Origin: Planctomycetota bacterium
GTDB lineage: Bacteria; Planctomycetota; Planctomycetia; Pirellulales; Pirellulaceae
Length of the DNA: 12,255 nucleotides
Direction of reading: 5' to 3'
Assembly (NCBI GenBank): GCA_023430365.1
Contig: JAEZAS010000321.1
Span: forward strand, 1 to 12,255
Shown: positions 6,482-12,255 of the stretch, piece by piece
How the letters are laid out: the number at the start of each line of letters is the position of its first letter
Numbering within the stretch: position 1 is the stretch's first letter
Made by a program: the position numbers and the translations under genes
The notes under the pieces: generated by a model
What the model was told of the DNA's origin: nothing
Database searches by the model: none
Seen by the model: only the letters and a program-made list of their open reading frames with translations

Positions 6482-6517
6482 CGGTTTGTCGTAAGCGGGG
6501 CTCGTTTTCGCCCGTTC

Positions 6518-6534
6518 TTCACACAACGTTAACA
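6518..6534 (+). promoter_or_regulatory. possible Pho-box-like direct repeat upstream of pstS
   Basis: TTCACA (6518-6523) and TTAACA (6529-6534) form a direct repeat with an 11-base period, one helical turn, 58 bases upstream of the pstS start. This geometry fits binding of a PhoB/PhoP response regulator. The hexamers resemble the TTAACA-type half-sites of Gram-positive PhoP better than the E. coli CTGTCAT box. Its location in front of a phosphate transporter is the main support. No convincing -10 element was identified. The surrounding gap (6482-6592) shows nothing else. Confidence 0.35.
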
Positions 6535-6592
6535 CTGGGCTGATACCGTGCTGGCATTCACCTCGCATAGAAATCGCAACTAACGTGCCTTG

Positions 6593-7681
6593 ATGATGTT
6601 ACAGCAAATGAACAGCCAAATCTCCCGAATCCTACTGCGTGGCGCTGGCCTGTCGCTCCTGGCGATTGCGGTCGTCGGCTGCAACGGATCGGGCTCGTCG
6701 ACCAGCTCGGGAGAGGGCGCCACCGAGATTGTCGAAACGGAAGGCTTGGACGGTCTGACGGGAACGGTGGCTATCGACGGTTCGAGCACCGTGTTTCCGG
6801 TCACGGAGGCGGTCGCAGAGGAATTTCAAATCGCCACTTGCGGCGGCGCGAAGGTGACGGTCGGCATCTCCGGGACTGGCGGCGGCTTCAAGAAGTTTGC
6901 CCGCGGTGAGGTCGACGTCACCAACGCCTCGCGCCCCATCCTGACCAACGAAATGGAAGCGGCCCGCAAGGGCGGCATTTCGTATGTCGAGTTGCCGGTC
7001 TGTTTCGACGCCCTGACCGTCGCCGTGCATCCAGATAACGACTGGGTCGACACGATCACGGTCGCCGAGCTGAAGAAGATCTGGGAGCCGGCTGCGGAAG
7101 GCAAAATCACGAAGTGGAATCAGGTTCGTCCGGAATGGCCGAACGAGGAAATCGTGCTGTTCGGCGCCGGAACCGATTCGGGCACCTTCGACTACTTCAC
7201 CGAAGCCATCATGGGCAAGGCCAAGGCCAGCCGAGGCGATTTCACCGCGAGCGAAGACGACAACACGCTCGTGCAGGGCATCGAGGGGAGCAAGTTCGCC
7301 CTCGGTTACATCCCCTACGCCTACTACGAGCCAAACAAGAATCGCTTGAAGGCCCTGAAGGTCGACAACGGCGACGGCAAGGGGGTTCCGCCGACGGCAG
7401 AAACGGTGATCGACGGCAGCTACCAGCCTCTTTCGCGTCCGCTGTTTATCTATGTGAGCACCAAGGGCCTCGAGCGCCCTGAAGTGCAGAAGTTTGTCGA
7501 GTTCTACCTCAACAACGCGCCAGCCTTGGCGACGGAAGTGAAGTATGTGCCGCTTCCCGAGGACGCCTATCCGCTCGTCAAAAAGCGGCTGATGGACAAG
7601 GTTACCGGCACGGCGTTCGGCGGTGTGCCCGAGGTGGGCGTCTCCGTCAAGCACATTCTCGAACGCACTCCGGTTGAGTAA
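6593..7681 (+). CDS. pstS: phosphate ABC transporter, phosphate-binding lipoprotein PstS
   Basis: PstS captures inorganic phosphate outside the inner membrane and delivers it to PstC/PstA. The 362-residue product has a lipoprotein signal: a hydrophobic stretch ending AIAVVGC, with lipobox Cys at about 30, then a Gly/Ser/Thr linker. The mature domain carries the phosphate-binding elements DGSSTVFP (62-69), SGTGGGFKKF (93-102) and GAGTDSGTFDYF (from 191). YVPLPEDAY near the end is typical of the PstS family closest to cyanobacterial SphX/PstS. Several starts are possible, TTG 6590, ATG 6593, 6596 and 6608. None has a good Shine-Dalgarno, and all keep the signal peptide. It is the first gene of the operon, with 67 nt to pstC containing a weak 6-bp stem (7712-7717/7735-7740) that might favour excess PstS. 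Confidence 0.95.
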   Translation: MMLQQMNSQISRILLRGAGLSLLAIAVVGCNGSGSSTSSGEGATEIVETEGLDGLTGTVAIDGSSTVFPVTEAVAEEFQIATCGGAKVTVGISGTGGGFKKFARGEVDVTNASRPILTNEMEAARKGGISYVELPVCFDALTVAVHPDNDWVDTITVAELKKIWEPAAEGKITKWNQVRPEWPNEEIVLFGAGTDSGTFDYFTEAIMGKAKASRGDFTASEDDNTLVQGIEGSKFALGYIPYAYYEPNKNRLKALKVDNGDGKGVPPTAETVIDGSYQPLSRPLFIYVSTKGLERPEVQKFVEFYLNNAPALATEVKYVPLPEDAYPLVKKRLMDKVTGTAFGGVPEVGVSVKHILERTPVE

Positions 7682-7748
7682 GTTGTTCGCCATCGCGCAC
7701 TAGATCGTTTCGCCAGCGACGGAATTTGAGTTCGGCTGGCTACGTTTT

Positions 7749-8723
7749 GTGGAAGCCATCAAGGAAGCACGGTTGAGCCAGGCCACCAGCGAGCGCCGCT
7801 ACGCCCGAGTGCGTCCCCGCCGCGAACAGACGAGCGACGCGCGCAGCCGGCGCGACCTGCGCGAGAAGGGAATTGGACTGGGGCTCTTCCTGGCGGGCTC
7901 GTCGTCGATCCTGATCACGCTGGCGATCGTGTTCGTGCTCTGCTACGAATCGGTCGAGTTTTTCCGGCATGTGTCGCTCTTCGAGTTCTTCACCGAAACC
8001 CGGTGGACCCCGCAGTTCGCCAATCCCAAATACGGCATTCTGCCGCTGGTTTGCGGCACGCTCATGACCACCGCTGTGGCCCTGCTCGTCGCCCTGCCGG
8101 TGGGGACCGTCGTGGCGCTGTACCTCAGCGAGTTTGCTCCGTTCACCTTGCGCGAGATCGTCAAGCCGGCGCTGGAACTGCTTAGCGCCGTGCCAACCGT
8201 GGTTTACGGATATTTCGCGTTACAGTTCGTCATGCCGGCACTGAAGTACGTCATTCCCGGGCTGCCGACGTTCAACATGCTCAGCGCGGGGATCGTGATG
8301 GGCATTATGATCATCCCCTACGTCAGCTCGCTGAGCGAAGACGCGATGCGCAGCGTGCCAATGTTGCTCCGCGAGGGCTCGTACGCGCTCGGCGGCAATA
8401 AGTTCGTCACTGCCCTGAACGTCGTCGTTCCGTCGTCGATGTCGGGCATCGGCGCCGCCTATATTCTCGGCATCTCGCGCGCGATCGGCGAAACGATGAT
8501 CGTCGCCATTGCCGCGGGCATGCAGCCGAACCTGACGCTCGATCCCACCGAACCGGCCGCCACGATGACCGCCTATATCGTGCAGGTGAGTCTCGGCGAC
8601 CTGCCGCACGGCTCGATCGGATATCAGTCGATCTTTGCGACCGGCTTTTTGCTGTTTTGCATGACGCTCATTTTCAACGTCGGCGGCCACATTCTGCGGC
8701 GACGATTCCACCAGGCGTACTAG
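7749..8723 (+). CDS. pstC: phosphate ABC transporter, permease subunit PstC
   Basis: PstC is one of the two inner-membrane channel subunits of the phosphate importer. The 324-residue product has a basic, cytoplasmic N-terminal tail of about 40 residues, then about six membrane segments. KYGILPLVCGTLMTT starts the BPD_transp domain, ELLSAVPTVVYGYFAL follows, and the EAA-type coupling loop REGSYALGGNKF begins at about 208. GISRAIGETM is the family-typical run after it. Start: GTG 7749. The tail contains other possible starts (TTG 7773), so the N-terminus is uncertain, but the membrane part is not affected. It is cotranscribed with pstA, which starts 1 nt after its stop. Confidence 0.95.
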   Translation: MEAIKEARLSQATSERRYARVRPRREQTSDARSRRDLREKGIGLGLFLAGSSSILITLAIVFVLCYESVEFFRHVSLFEFFTETRWTPQFANPKYGILPLVCGTLMTTAVALLVALPVGTVVALYLSEFAPFTLREIVKPALELLSAVPTVVYGYFALQFVMPALKYVIPGLPTFNMLSAGIVMGIMIIPYVSSLSEDAMRSVPMLLREGSYALGGNKFVTALNVVVPSSMSGIGAAYILGISRAIGETMIVAIAAGMQPNLTLDPTEPAATMTAYIVQVSLGDLPHGSIGYQSIFATGFLLFCMTLIFNVGGHILRRRFHQAY

Positions 8724-8724
8724 G

Positions 8725-9681
8725 ATGCAGGACGTAGCCTCGTTCATTCGCTATCGCAAACGCCAGGACAAGGTGTTCAACCTCGTCGGCATGCTGTGCA
8801 CGCTCGTCGGCATCCTGACGCTCGTCCTGCTGATGGGCGACTTGCTGATGGACGGCCTGCCGCGGATCAACTGGCAGTTTCTCACGTCGTTTCCCTCCCG
8901 GTTTGCAGGACGAGCCGGCATTCTGTCCGCCATCGTCGGCACGTTCTGCGTGATGCTGGTCACCGTGACATTCGCCGTGCCGCTGGGCGTGGCGTCGGCG
9001 GTGTACCTGGAAGAGTACGCGCCGAAGAACCGCATCACGACGATCATCGAGATCAACATCTCCAATCTCGCCGGCGTGCCGTCGATCATCTACGGCCTGA
9101 TGGCGCTGGGCATCATCGGGGTGTTCGCCTGGCTGGAAACGGGGCTGAGAAACAGCACCGGCTGGCAGTGGTCGATCAATCCTGGTCGCAGCATCCTCAC
9201 GGCCGGCATCACGCTCGGTTTGCTTGTGCTGCCGATTGTGATCGTCACCACCCGCGAAGCGCTGCGGGCGATCCCCAACGCCATTCGCGAAGCGGCGTAT
9301 GCGGCTGGAGCGACCAAGTGGCAGGTGATCCGCTACCACCTGCTGCCGTACTCGCTCGGCGGCATCGCCACCGGAACGATCATCGCCATGTCCCGCGCCG
9401 TCGGCGAAACGGCGCCTTTGATCACGATCGGGGCCCTCACCTTCATCGGATTCTTGCCCCCTTCGCCGATCCAGTCCGAACCGCCGTTTGTGAACGTCGA
9501 TTTCCTCGGCTCGCAATTCACCGTGCTGCCGATCCAGATGTTCAACTGGGTTTCCCGGCCGACGGAGGATTTTCACCGCAATGCGGCGGCTACGGGCCTG
9601 GTGCTGATCGCCCTCACCCTGAGCATGAACGCGGTTGCCATCGTTGTGCGATATCGCGTCCGGCGTAAACTGAAGTGGTAA
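8725..9681 (+). CDS. pstA: phosphate ABC transporter, permease subunit PstA
   Basis: PstA pairs with PstC to form the phosphate channel. The 318-residue product has about six membrane segments. It shows GILSAIVGTFCVMLVT at the start of the permease domain, YLEEYAPKN, NLAGVPSIIYGL, the EAA coupling loop REAAYAAGATKWQVIRYHLL (from 188), and SRAVGETAPLITIGA. All are characteristic of PstA rather than PstC. A loop of roughly 45 residues late in the protein (FLPPSPIQSEPPF to RPTEDFHRN) precedes the last membrane segment. ATG 8725 follows the pstC stop by one base, so translational coupling is likely. pstB follows after 16 nt. Confidence 0.95.
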   Translation: MQDVASFIRYRKRQDKVFNLVGMLCTLVGILTLVLLMGDLLMDGLPRINWQFLTSFPSRFAGRAGILSAIVGTFCVMLVTVTFAVPLGVASAVYLEEYAPKNRITTIIEINISNLAGVPSIIYGLMALGIIGVFAWLETGLRNSTGWQWSINPGRSILTAGITLGLLVLPIVIVTTREALRAIPNAIREAAYAAGATKWQVIRYHLLPYSLGGIATGTIIAMSRAVGETAPLITIGALTFIGFLPPSPIQSEPPFVNVDFLGSQFTVLPIQMFNWVSRPTEDFHRNAAATGLVLIALTLSMNAVAIVVRYRVRRKLKW

Positions 9682-9697
9682 CGGCTGGGGGTTTTTC

Positions 9698-10570
9698 ATG
9701 CAGCCGCAAAGTGTGTCGCCACCCCCGCCGCCGACTGACCGACTGAACGTATCTTCCGCCATGCCTGAAACTGCGCAGGCCACGACCAGCGAACCGCGCG
9801 AGACCAGTGCGCCGCTGAAAGCCGAAGTCCGCGACCTGCATTTCTTCTACGGCCAGAAGGAAGCGCTGAAGGGAATCACCCTGCCGATTCCCAACAACAC
9901 GGTCACGGCCCTGATCGGCCCTTCGGGCTGCGGCAAGAGCACGCTGCTGCGGTGCTTCAATCGGATGCACGACCTGTATCCGGGCAACCGCTACCAGGGA
10001 AGCATCATTCTCTACCCGAGCCAGGTCGACCTGCTGAGCCCGTCGGTCGATCCGATGGAGATGCGGCTGCGAACCGGCATGGTGTTCCAGAAGCCGAACC
10101 CGTTTCCGAAGTCGATCTTCGAAAACGTGGCCTACGGCCTGCGGCTGCGATTCGTGCGCGACCGGCAGGTGCTGGAAGAGAAAGTCGAGTCGGCGCTCCG
10201 CTCGGCTGCGTTATGGGACGAGGTGAAGGACCGGCTGCACCAGTCGGCGTTCAAGCTCTCGGGCGGTCAGCAGCAGCGATTGTGCGTGGCGCGGGCGCTG
10301 GCGACCGATCCGGAACTGCTGCTGCTCGACGAGCCGACGTCGGCCCTCGATCCGATCGCGACGAGCCGGATCGAGGACATGATCTTCGCGTTAAAGAATC
10401 AGGTGACGGTGCTGATCGTCACCCACAACATGGAGCAGGCCGCCCGCGTGGCGGACTACACCGCCTTCATGTACCTGGGAGACCTGATCGAACGGGGCGC
10501 CACGTCGCAGATCTTCCAGACGCCGAAAAAGCCGCTCACCGAAAAGTATCTCACCGGCGGCTTCGGGTAA
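9698..10570 (+). CDS. pstB: phosphate ABC transporter, ATP-binding subunit PstB
   Basis: PstB is the cytoplasmic ATPase that powers phosphate import. The 290-residue product contains Walker A GPSGCGKST (74-82), the Q-loop VFQKPNPFP (Gln 131), the ABC signature LSGGQQQR (187-194), Walker B LLLLDEP (207-213, catalytic Glu 212) and the switch His 243. The FQKPNPFPKSIFENVAYG run is typical of PstB. It carries an unusual Pro/Ser/Thr-rich N-terminal extension of about 40 residues. ATG 9698 is preceded by GGGGG at good spacing, while ATG 9761 (residue 22) would remove half of the extension. No phoU follows. The next feature is a palindrome and a convergent gene, so the operon ends here. Confidence 0.97.
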   Translation: MQPQSVSPPPPPTDRLNVSSAMPETAQATTSEPRETSAPLKAEVRDLHFFYGQKEALKGITLPIPNNTVTALIGPSGCGKSTLLRCFNRMHDLYPGNRYQGSIILYPSQVDLLSPSVDPMEMRLRTGMVFQKPNPFPKSIFENVAYGLRLRFVRDRQVLEEKVESALRSAALWDEVKDRLHQSAFKLSGGQQQRLCVARALATDPELLLLDEPTSALDPIATSRIEDMIFALKNQVTVLIVTHNMEQAARVADYTAFMYLGDLIERGATSQIFQTPKKPLTEKYLTGGFG

Positions 10571-10578
10571 GCAAATAT

Positions 10579-10603
10579 AGCCGGCGGATCACATCCGCCG
10601 GCT
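10579..10603. terminator. perfect 11-bp palindrome between convergent pstB and NHL-protein genes
   Basis: AGCCGGCGGAT, loop CAC, ATCCGCCGGCT forms a very stable hairpin on either strand in the 41-nt gap between the two stop codons. Its position suits a bidirectional transcription barrier, but there is no T-run on either side, so it is not a canonical intrinsic terminator. The stem is the same CCGGCGGAT/ATCCGCCGG sequence that forms the ends of the composite repeat block at 3208-3420, so it is also a solo copy of that repeat. Confidence 0.5.
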
Positions 10604-10611
10604 GTTGAGCG

Positions 10612-11685
10612 TTAGACCGCTCTCAGCTTGGTGACGCGGCCGGTGGCGACCCATTCGGCGACGAAGATGTTGCCGTCGCGGTCAAAGCAGGCGTCGTGTG
10701 GGTGGACGAACCGTCCCGCCTGCCACTGCTCCGGCTTGCCGCGCATCTTGAAGCCCTCGAGAGCCTGTTTGGTCCACTCCGGATCGTAGCCGAGGTGGGT
10801 GATCAACTTGTTGTCCTTATCGAGCAGCGTCACGCGCGCGTGCAGATCGGGCACGAGGAGCACGTCGCCGCGAATGTCGAAGTGGGCGGGGAAGCTCAGC
10901 CCTTCGACGAACTGGATGTGCTGGCCGTCGAGCGAAAAGTACTGCAGCCGGGCATTGGCCCGATCCGCAACGACCAGCGCCGGTTCGCGGCCCGGCCGAT
11001 TGTCGAGCATCAGGCCGTGCGGCGTCTGCATCTTGCCCGGCTCCTTGCCCGCGCCACCCCAGGTGCGGACCCATTTGGCGTCCTTGTCGTACTGGTGGAT
11101 GTAGTGCGAGCCGTAGCCGTCGGCAATGTAGAAGCCGCCATCGGGAGCGAAGGCCACGTTTGTGGGGACGAACTTCTGCGTCGGCGCCGTGTAGACGTTC
11201 GCTTCTTCCGGCTTACGCTTCGTCCAGACTTGTTCACCCTGGAGATTCGTCTTGGCGACGAGGTTGTTTTTCACGTCGCAGAGGTAGAGAAACTCTTCGC
11301 CCCCTTCCTTGCGAATGTCGATGCCGTGCCCGCCGCCGTGGTATTCCTTGCCGAACGAGCGAACGAATTTGCCTTCGGGATCGAAGACGACGATGGCGTC
11401 CATCGGCTCCTTGGCCGTCGAGCGATGCTTGATATAGATCTGCCCGGCTTCGTCGATCGCCACGCCGTGGGTTTCGCCCCACTTGATGTGGTCCGGCACT
11501 TCACCCCAGCCGTGAATGCACTCGTAGGTGTACTGCCCTTCGCCGACGACGGCTGGCTTGGCGCCTGCCTTGTCCTCGGCGCCGAGGATCGTCGGCCCGA
11601 GCTGCGTCACCGCGGCTGCGGCGGCCGAAGCTTTCAAGAAAGTGCGGCGGGTGGAGGAAGCGGCGGTGGTTCGTTTGTTGGGCAT
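10612..11685 (-). CDS. Tat-exported NHL-repeat beta-propeller protein
   Basis: The 357-residue product has a twin-arginine signal (TRRTFLKAS, Arg 13 and 14), an Ala-rich hydrophobic segment and a likely cleavage after LGA at about residue 36, so it is exported folded. The rest is a six-bladed beta-propeller of NHL type, with blades marked by THGVAIDEAGQIYI, GGGHGIDI, PTNVAFAPDGGFYIADGYG, TPHGLMLDN, ALVVADRANARLQYF and HPHDACFDRDGNIFVAEW. The layout recalls the peptidyl-alpha-hydroxyglycine alpha-amidating lyase-like propellers, but the family is mainly a binding scaffold, so no reaction is assigned. The ATG lacks a Shine-Dalgarno sequence. It converges with pstB and lies 351 nt downstream of the Sel1-repeat gene on the same strand. 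Confidence 0.88.
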   Translation of the reverse strand: MPNKRTTAASSTRRTFLKASAAAAAVTQLGPTILGAEDKAGAKPAVVGEGQYTYECIHGWGEVPDHIKWGETHGVAIDEAGQIYIKHRSTAKEPMDAIVVFDPEGKFVRSFGKEYHGGGHGIDIRKEGGEEFLYLCDVKNNLVAKTNLQGEQVWTKRKPEEANVYTAPTQKFVPTNVAFAPDGGFYIADGYGSHYIHQYDKDAKWVRTWGGAGKEPGKMQTPHGLMLDNRPGREPALVVADRANARLQYFSLDGQHIQFVEGLSFPAHFDIRGDVLLVPDLHARVTLLDKDNKLITHLGYDPEWTKQALEGFKMRGKPEQWQAGRFVHPHDACFDRDGNIFVAEWVATGRVTKLRAV

Positions 11686-11712
11686 GGAGAGGCCGGGGAT
11701 GAGAGGGTTCTT

Positions 11713-11736
11713 AGATTTCAGAGATCAGATTTCAGA
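11713..11736. repeat. short tandem AGATTTCAGA repeat
   Basis: AGATTTCAGA occurs at 11713-11722 and again at 11727-11736, a 14-base period, in the leader just upstream of the NHL-protein gene. This AT-richer patch stands out from its GC-rich surroundings. It may be a remnant of a dispersed repeat or a regulatory site. The segment between it and the next repeat (11737-11856) shows no gene and no clear signal. Confidence 0.4.
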
Positions 11737-11856
11737 CGTCAGAGCGGTTGCTGACTTCGATTGGCCGGTCGCTCGAAATCATGACGGACGGGCGAGGCGA
11801 TGGCAAGTTTTTTCCTGGGCTTGTCCCGCACAGGAGTCAGCGACGCCAATGGAGAG

Positions 11857-12044
11857 TAGCCGGAGGCAAACTTGCCTCCGAGCCCGCCCCGCAGCTGGAG
11901 CTTCCATTGCGCACGGATGATTCGCCATAGACAATTCAACTCGCGGCGTTGCCCGGTGGCAGGTTTGCCACCGGCTATTGGCGCGCGGCAATCGCTGGCT
12001 CTTCGCGAGGAATTTCCGGCGGATGTGATCCGCAGGCTAGTGGT
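11857..12044. repeat. second, rearranged copy of the composite palindromic repeat block
   Basis: The GGAGGCAA-type hairpin comes first here (CGGAGGCAA/TTGCCTCCG, 11861-11880), then the CCGGTGGCA-type hairpin (11953-11974, loop GGTT), then a decayed CCGGCGGAT-type end (12015-12044). The last 80 bases match 3344-3425 at roughly 85% by eye, including GGCGCGCGGC and ATCGCTGGCTCTT. The left CCGGCGGAT arm seen at 3208 is absent, and the order of the two inner hairpins is reversed relative to that copy. The right end contains the stop codon of the Sel1-repeat gene. Open frames crossing this block are not credible genes. Confidence 0.65.
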
Positions 12045-12255
12045 TTTGCAGGCGGTCGATCGCTTCTTGGACCGCGTCGAAACCTTGGTCGAGAGCCTGC
12101 TGGTACCAGAAGAGGGCCTGCTCGCGGTCCTGTTCGACTCCTTTGCCCAGCTCGTAACACTCGCCGAGTTGAGCCTGGCAGCTTGGTTCCCCCAGCTCGG
12201 CGGCGCGCTGGTACCAGCGTGCCCCCACCCCGAGGGCGACGCGGGCCCCATCGCC
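12037..12255 (-). CDS. Sel1-repeat (TPR-like) protein, 3' end only
   Basis: The last 73 codons of a minus-strand gene run in from beyond the window edge. The sequence shows Sel1-like repeats: WYQRAAELGEPSCQAQLGEC, then YELGKGVEQDREQALFWYQQALDQG, the pattern of a short helix pair with conserved LG, GxGV-D and A-WY positions. Sel1 repeats form solenoids used for protein-protein contact, often in signalling or envelope proteins, and the partner is unknown. The number of repeats, the signal sequence and the start lie outside the window. The stop TAG (12037-12039) is within the palindromic repeat that follows. It is the nearest upstream gene to the NHL-propeller gene on this strand. Confidence 0.85.
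   Translation of the reverse strand, partial: GDGARVALGVGARWYQRAAELGEPSCQAQLGECYELGKGVEQDREQALFWYQQALDQGFDAVQEAIDRLQNH

Noticed and set aside
6632..7693. 353-codon minus-strand open frame opposite pstS
   Set aside because: Antisense to well-supported pstS motifs, with no recognisable features of its own.
8674..9783. 369-codon minus-strand open frame across pstA
   Set aside because: Shadow of pstA and the flanking sequence, with a low-complexity Arg/Asp/Gln/His product that lacks any motif.
10696..11754. 352-codon plus-strand open frame opposite the NHL-protein gene
   Set aside because: Shadow frame. The minus-strand reading has a Tat signal and regular propeller blades, whereas this one has no domain.
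11739..12251. 170-codon minus-strand open frame spanning the intergenic repeats and the Sel1 gene
   Set aside because: It is out of phase with the Sel1 repeats and runs through palindromic repeat sequence.

Overview
The window is GC-rich bacterial chromosome with a mostly conventional gene set. It probably comes from a planctomycete of the Pirellulales type. That is an inference from four things: a Tat-exported NHL beta-propeller protein, weak or missing Shine-Dalgarno sites at several starts, a stand-alone csrA, and gene borders filled with short palindromic repeats of the planctomycete style. No rRNA, tRNA, CRISPR array, transposase, phage gene or defence system is visible.

Layout. Bases 1-113 hold the last codons of an unrecognised plus-strand gene. 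Next is mprF (244-2781, +), an 845-residue two-domain phospholipid flippase and aminoacyl-transferase. It converges on csrA (2923-3114, -), and a 151-bp inverted-repeat element (element A) exactly fills the gap and supplies the stop codons of both genes. Upstream of csrA on the same strand are a 213-bp palindromic block with perfect 28-bp terminal inverted repeats, then an alanine-glyoxylate/serine-pyruvate type aminotransferase (3423-4613, -). A second copy of the 151-bp element, in the opposite orientation (element B, 4731-4880), lies between this gene and a divergent plus-strand pair: a polytopic membrane protein that may be a GT-C type glycosyltransferase (4906-6069) and a YbgC-like hot-dog acyl-CoA thioesterase (6080-6481).

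The centre is a complete high-affinity phosphate ABC transporter operon, pstS-pstC-pstA-pstB (6593-10570, +), with a possible Pho-box-like direct repeat upstream of pstS. The periplasmic lipoprotein PstS captures phosphate, PstC and PstA form the membrane channel, and PstB drives import by ATP hydrolysis. phoU does not follow pstB. Instead a strong palindrome separates pstB from the convergent Tat-exported NHL-repeat protein (10612-11685, -). The window ends with a repeat-filled spacer and the 3' end of a Sel1-repeat gene (12037-12255, -).

The least ordinary content is the repeat landscape. One family is a 151-bp element whose ends are hairpins. The other is a composite family of three palindrome types (CCGGCGGAT, CCGGTGGCA and GGAGGCAA) that recurs at five places. 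Both families sit tightly against gene ends, in three cases overlapping the stop codon. I see no clear undescribed multi-gene system here.
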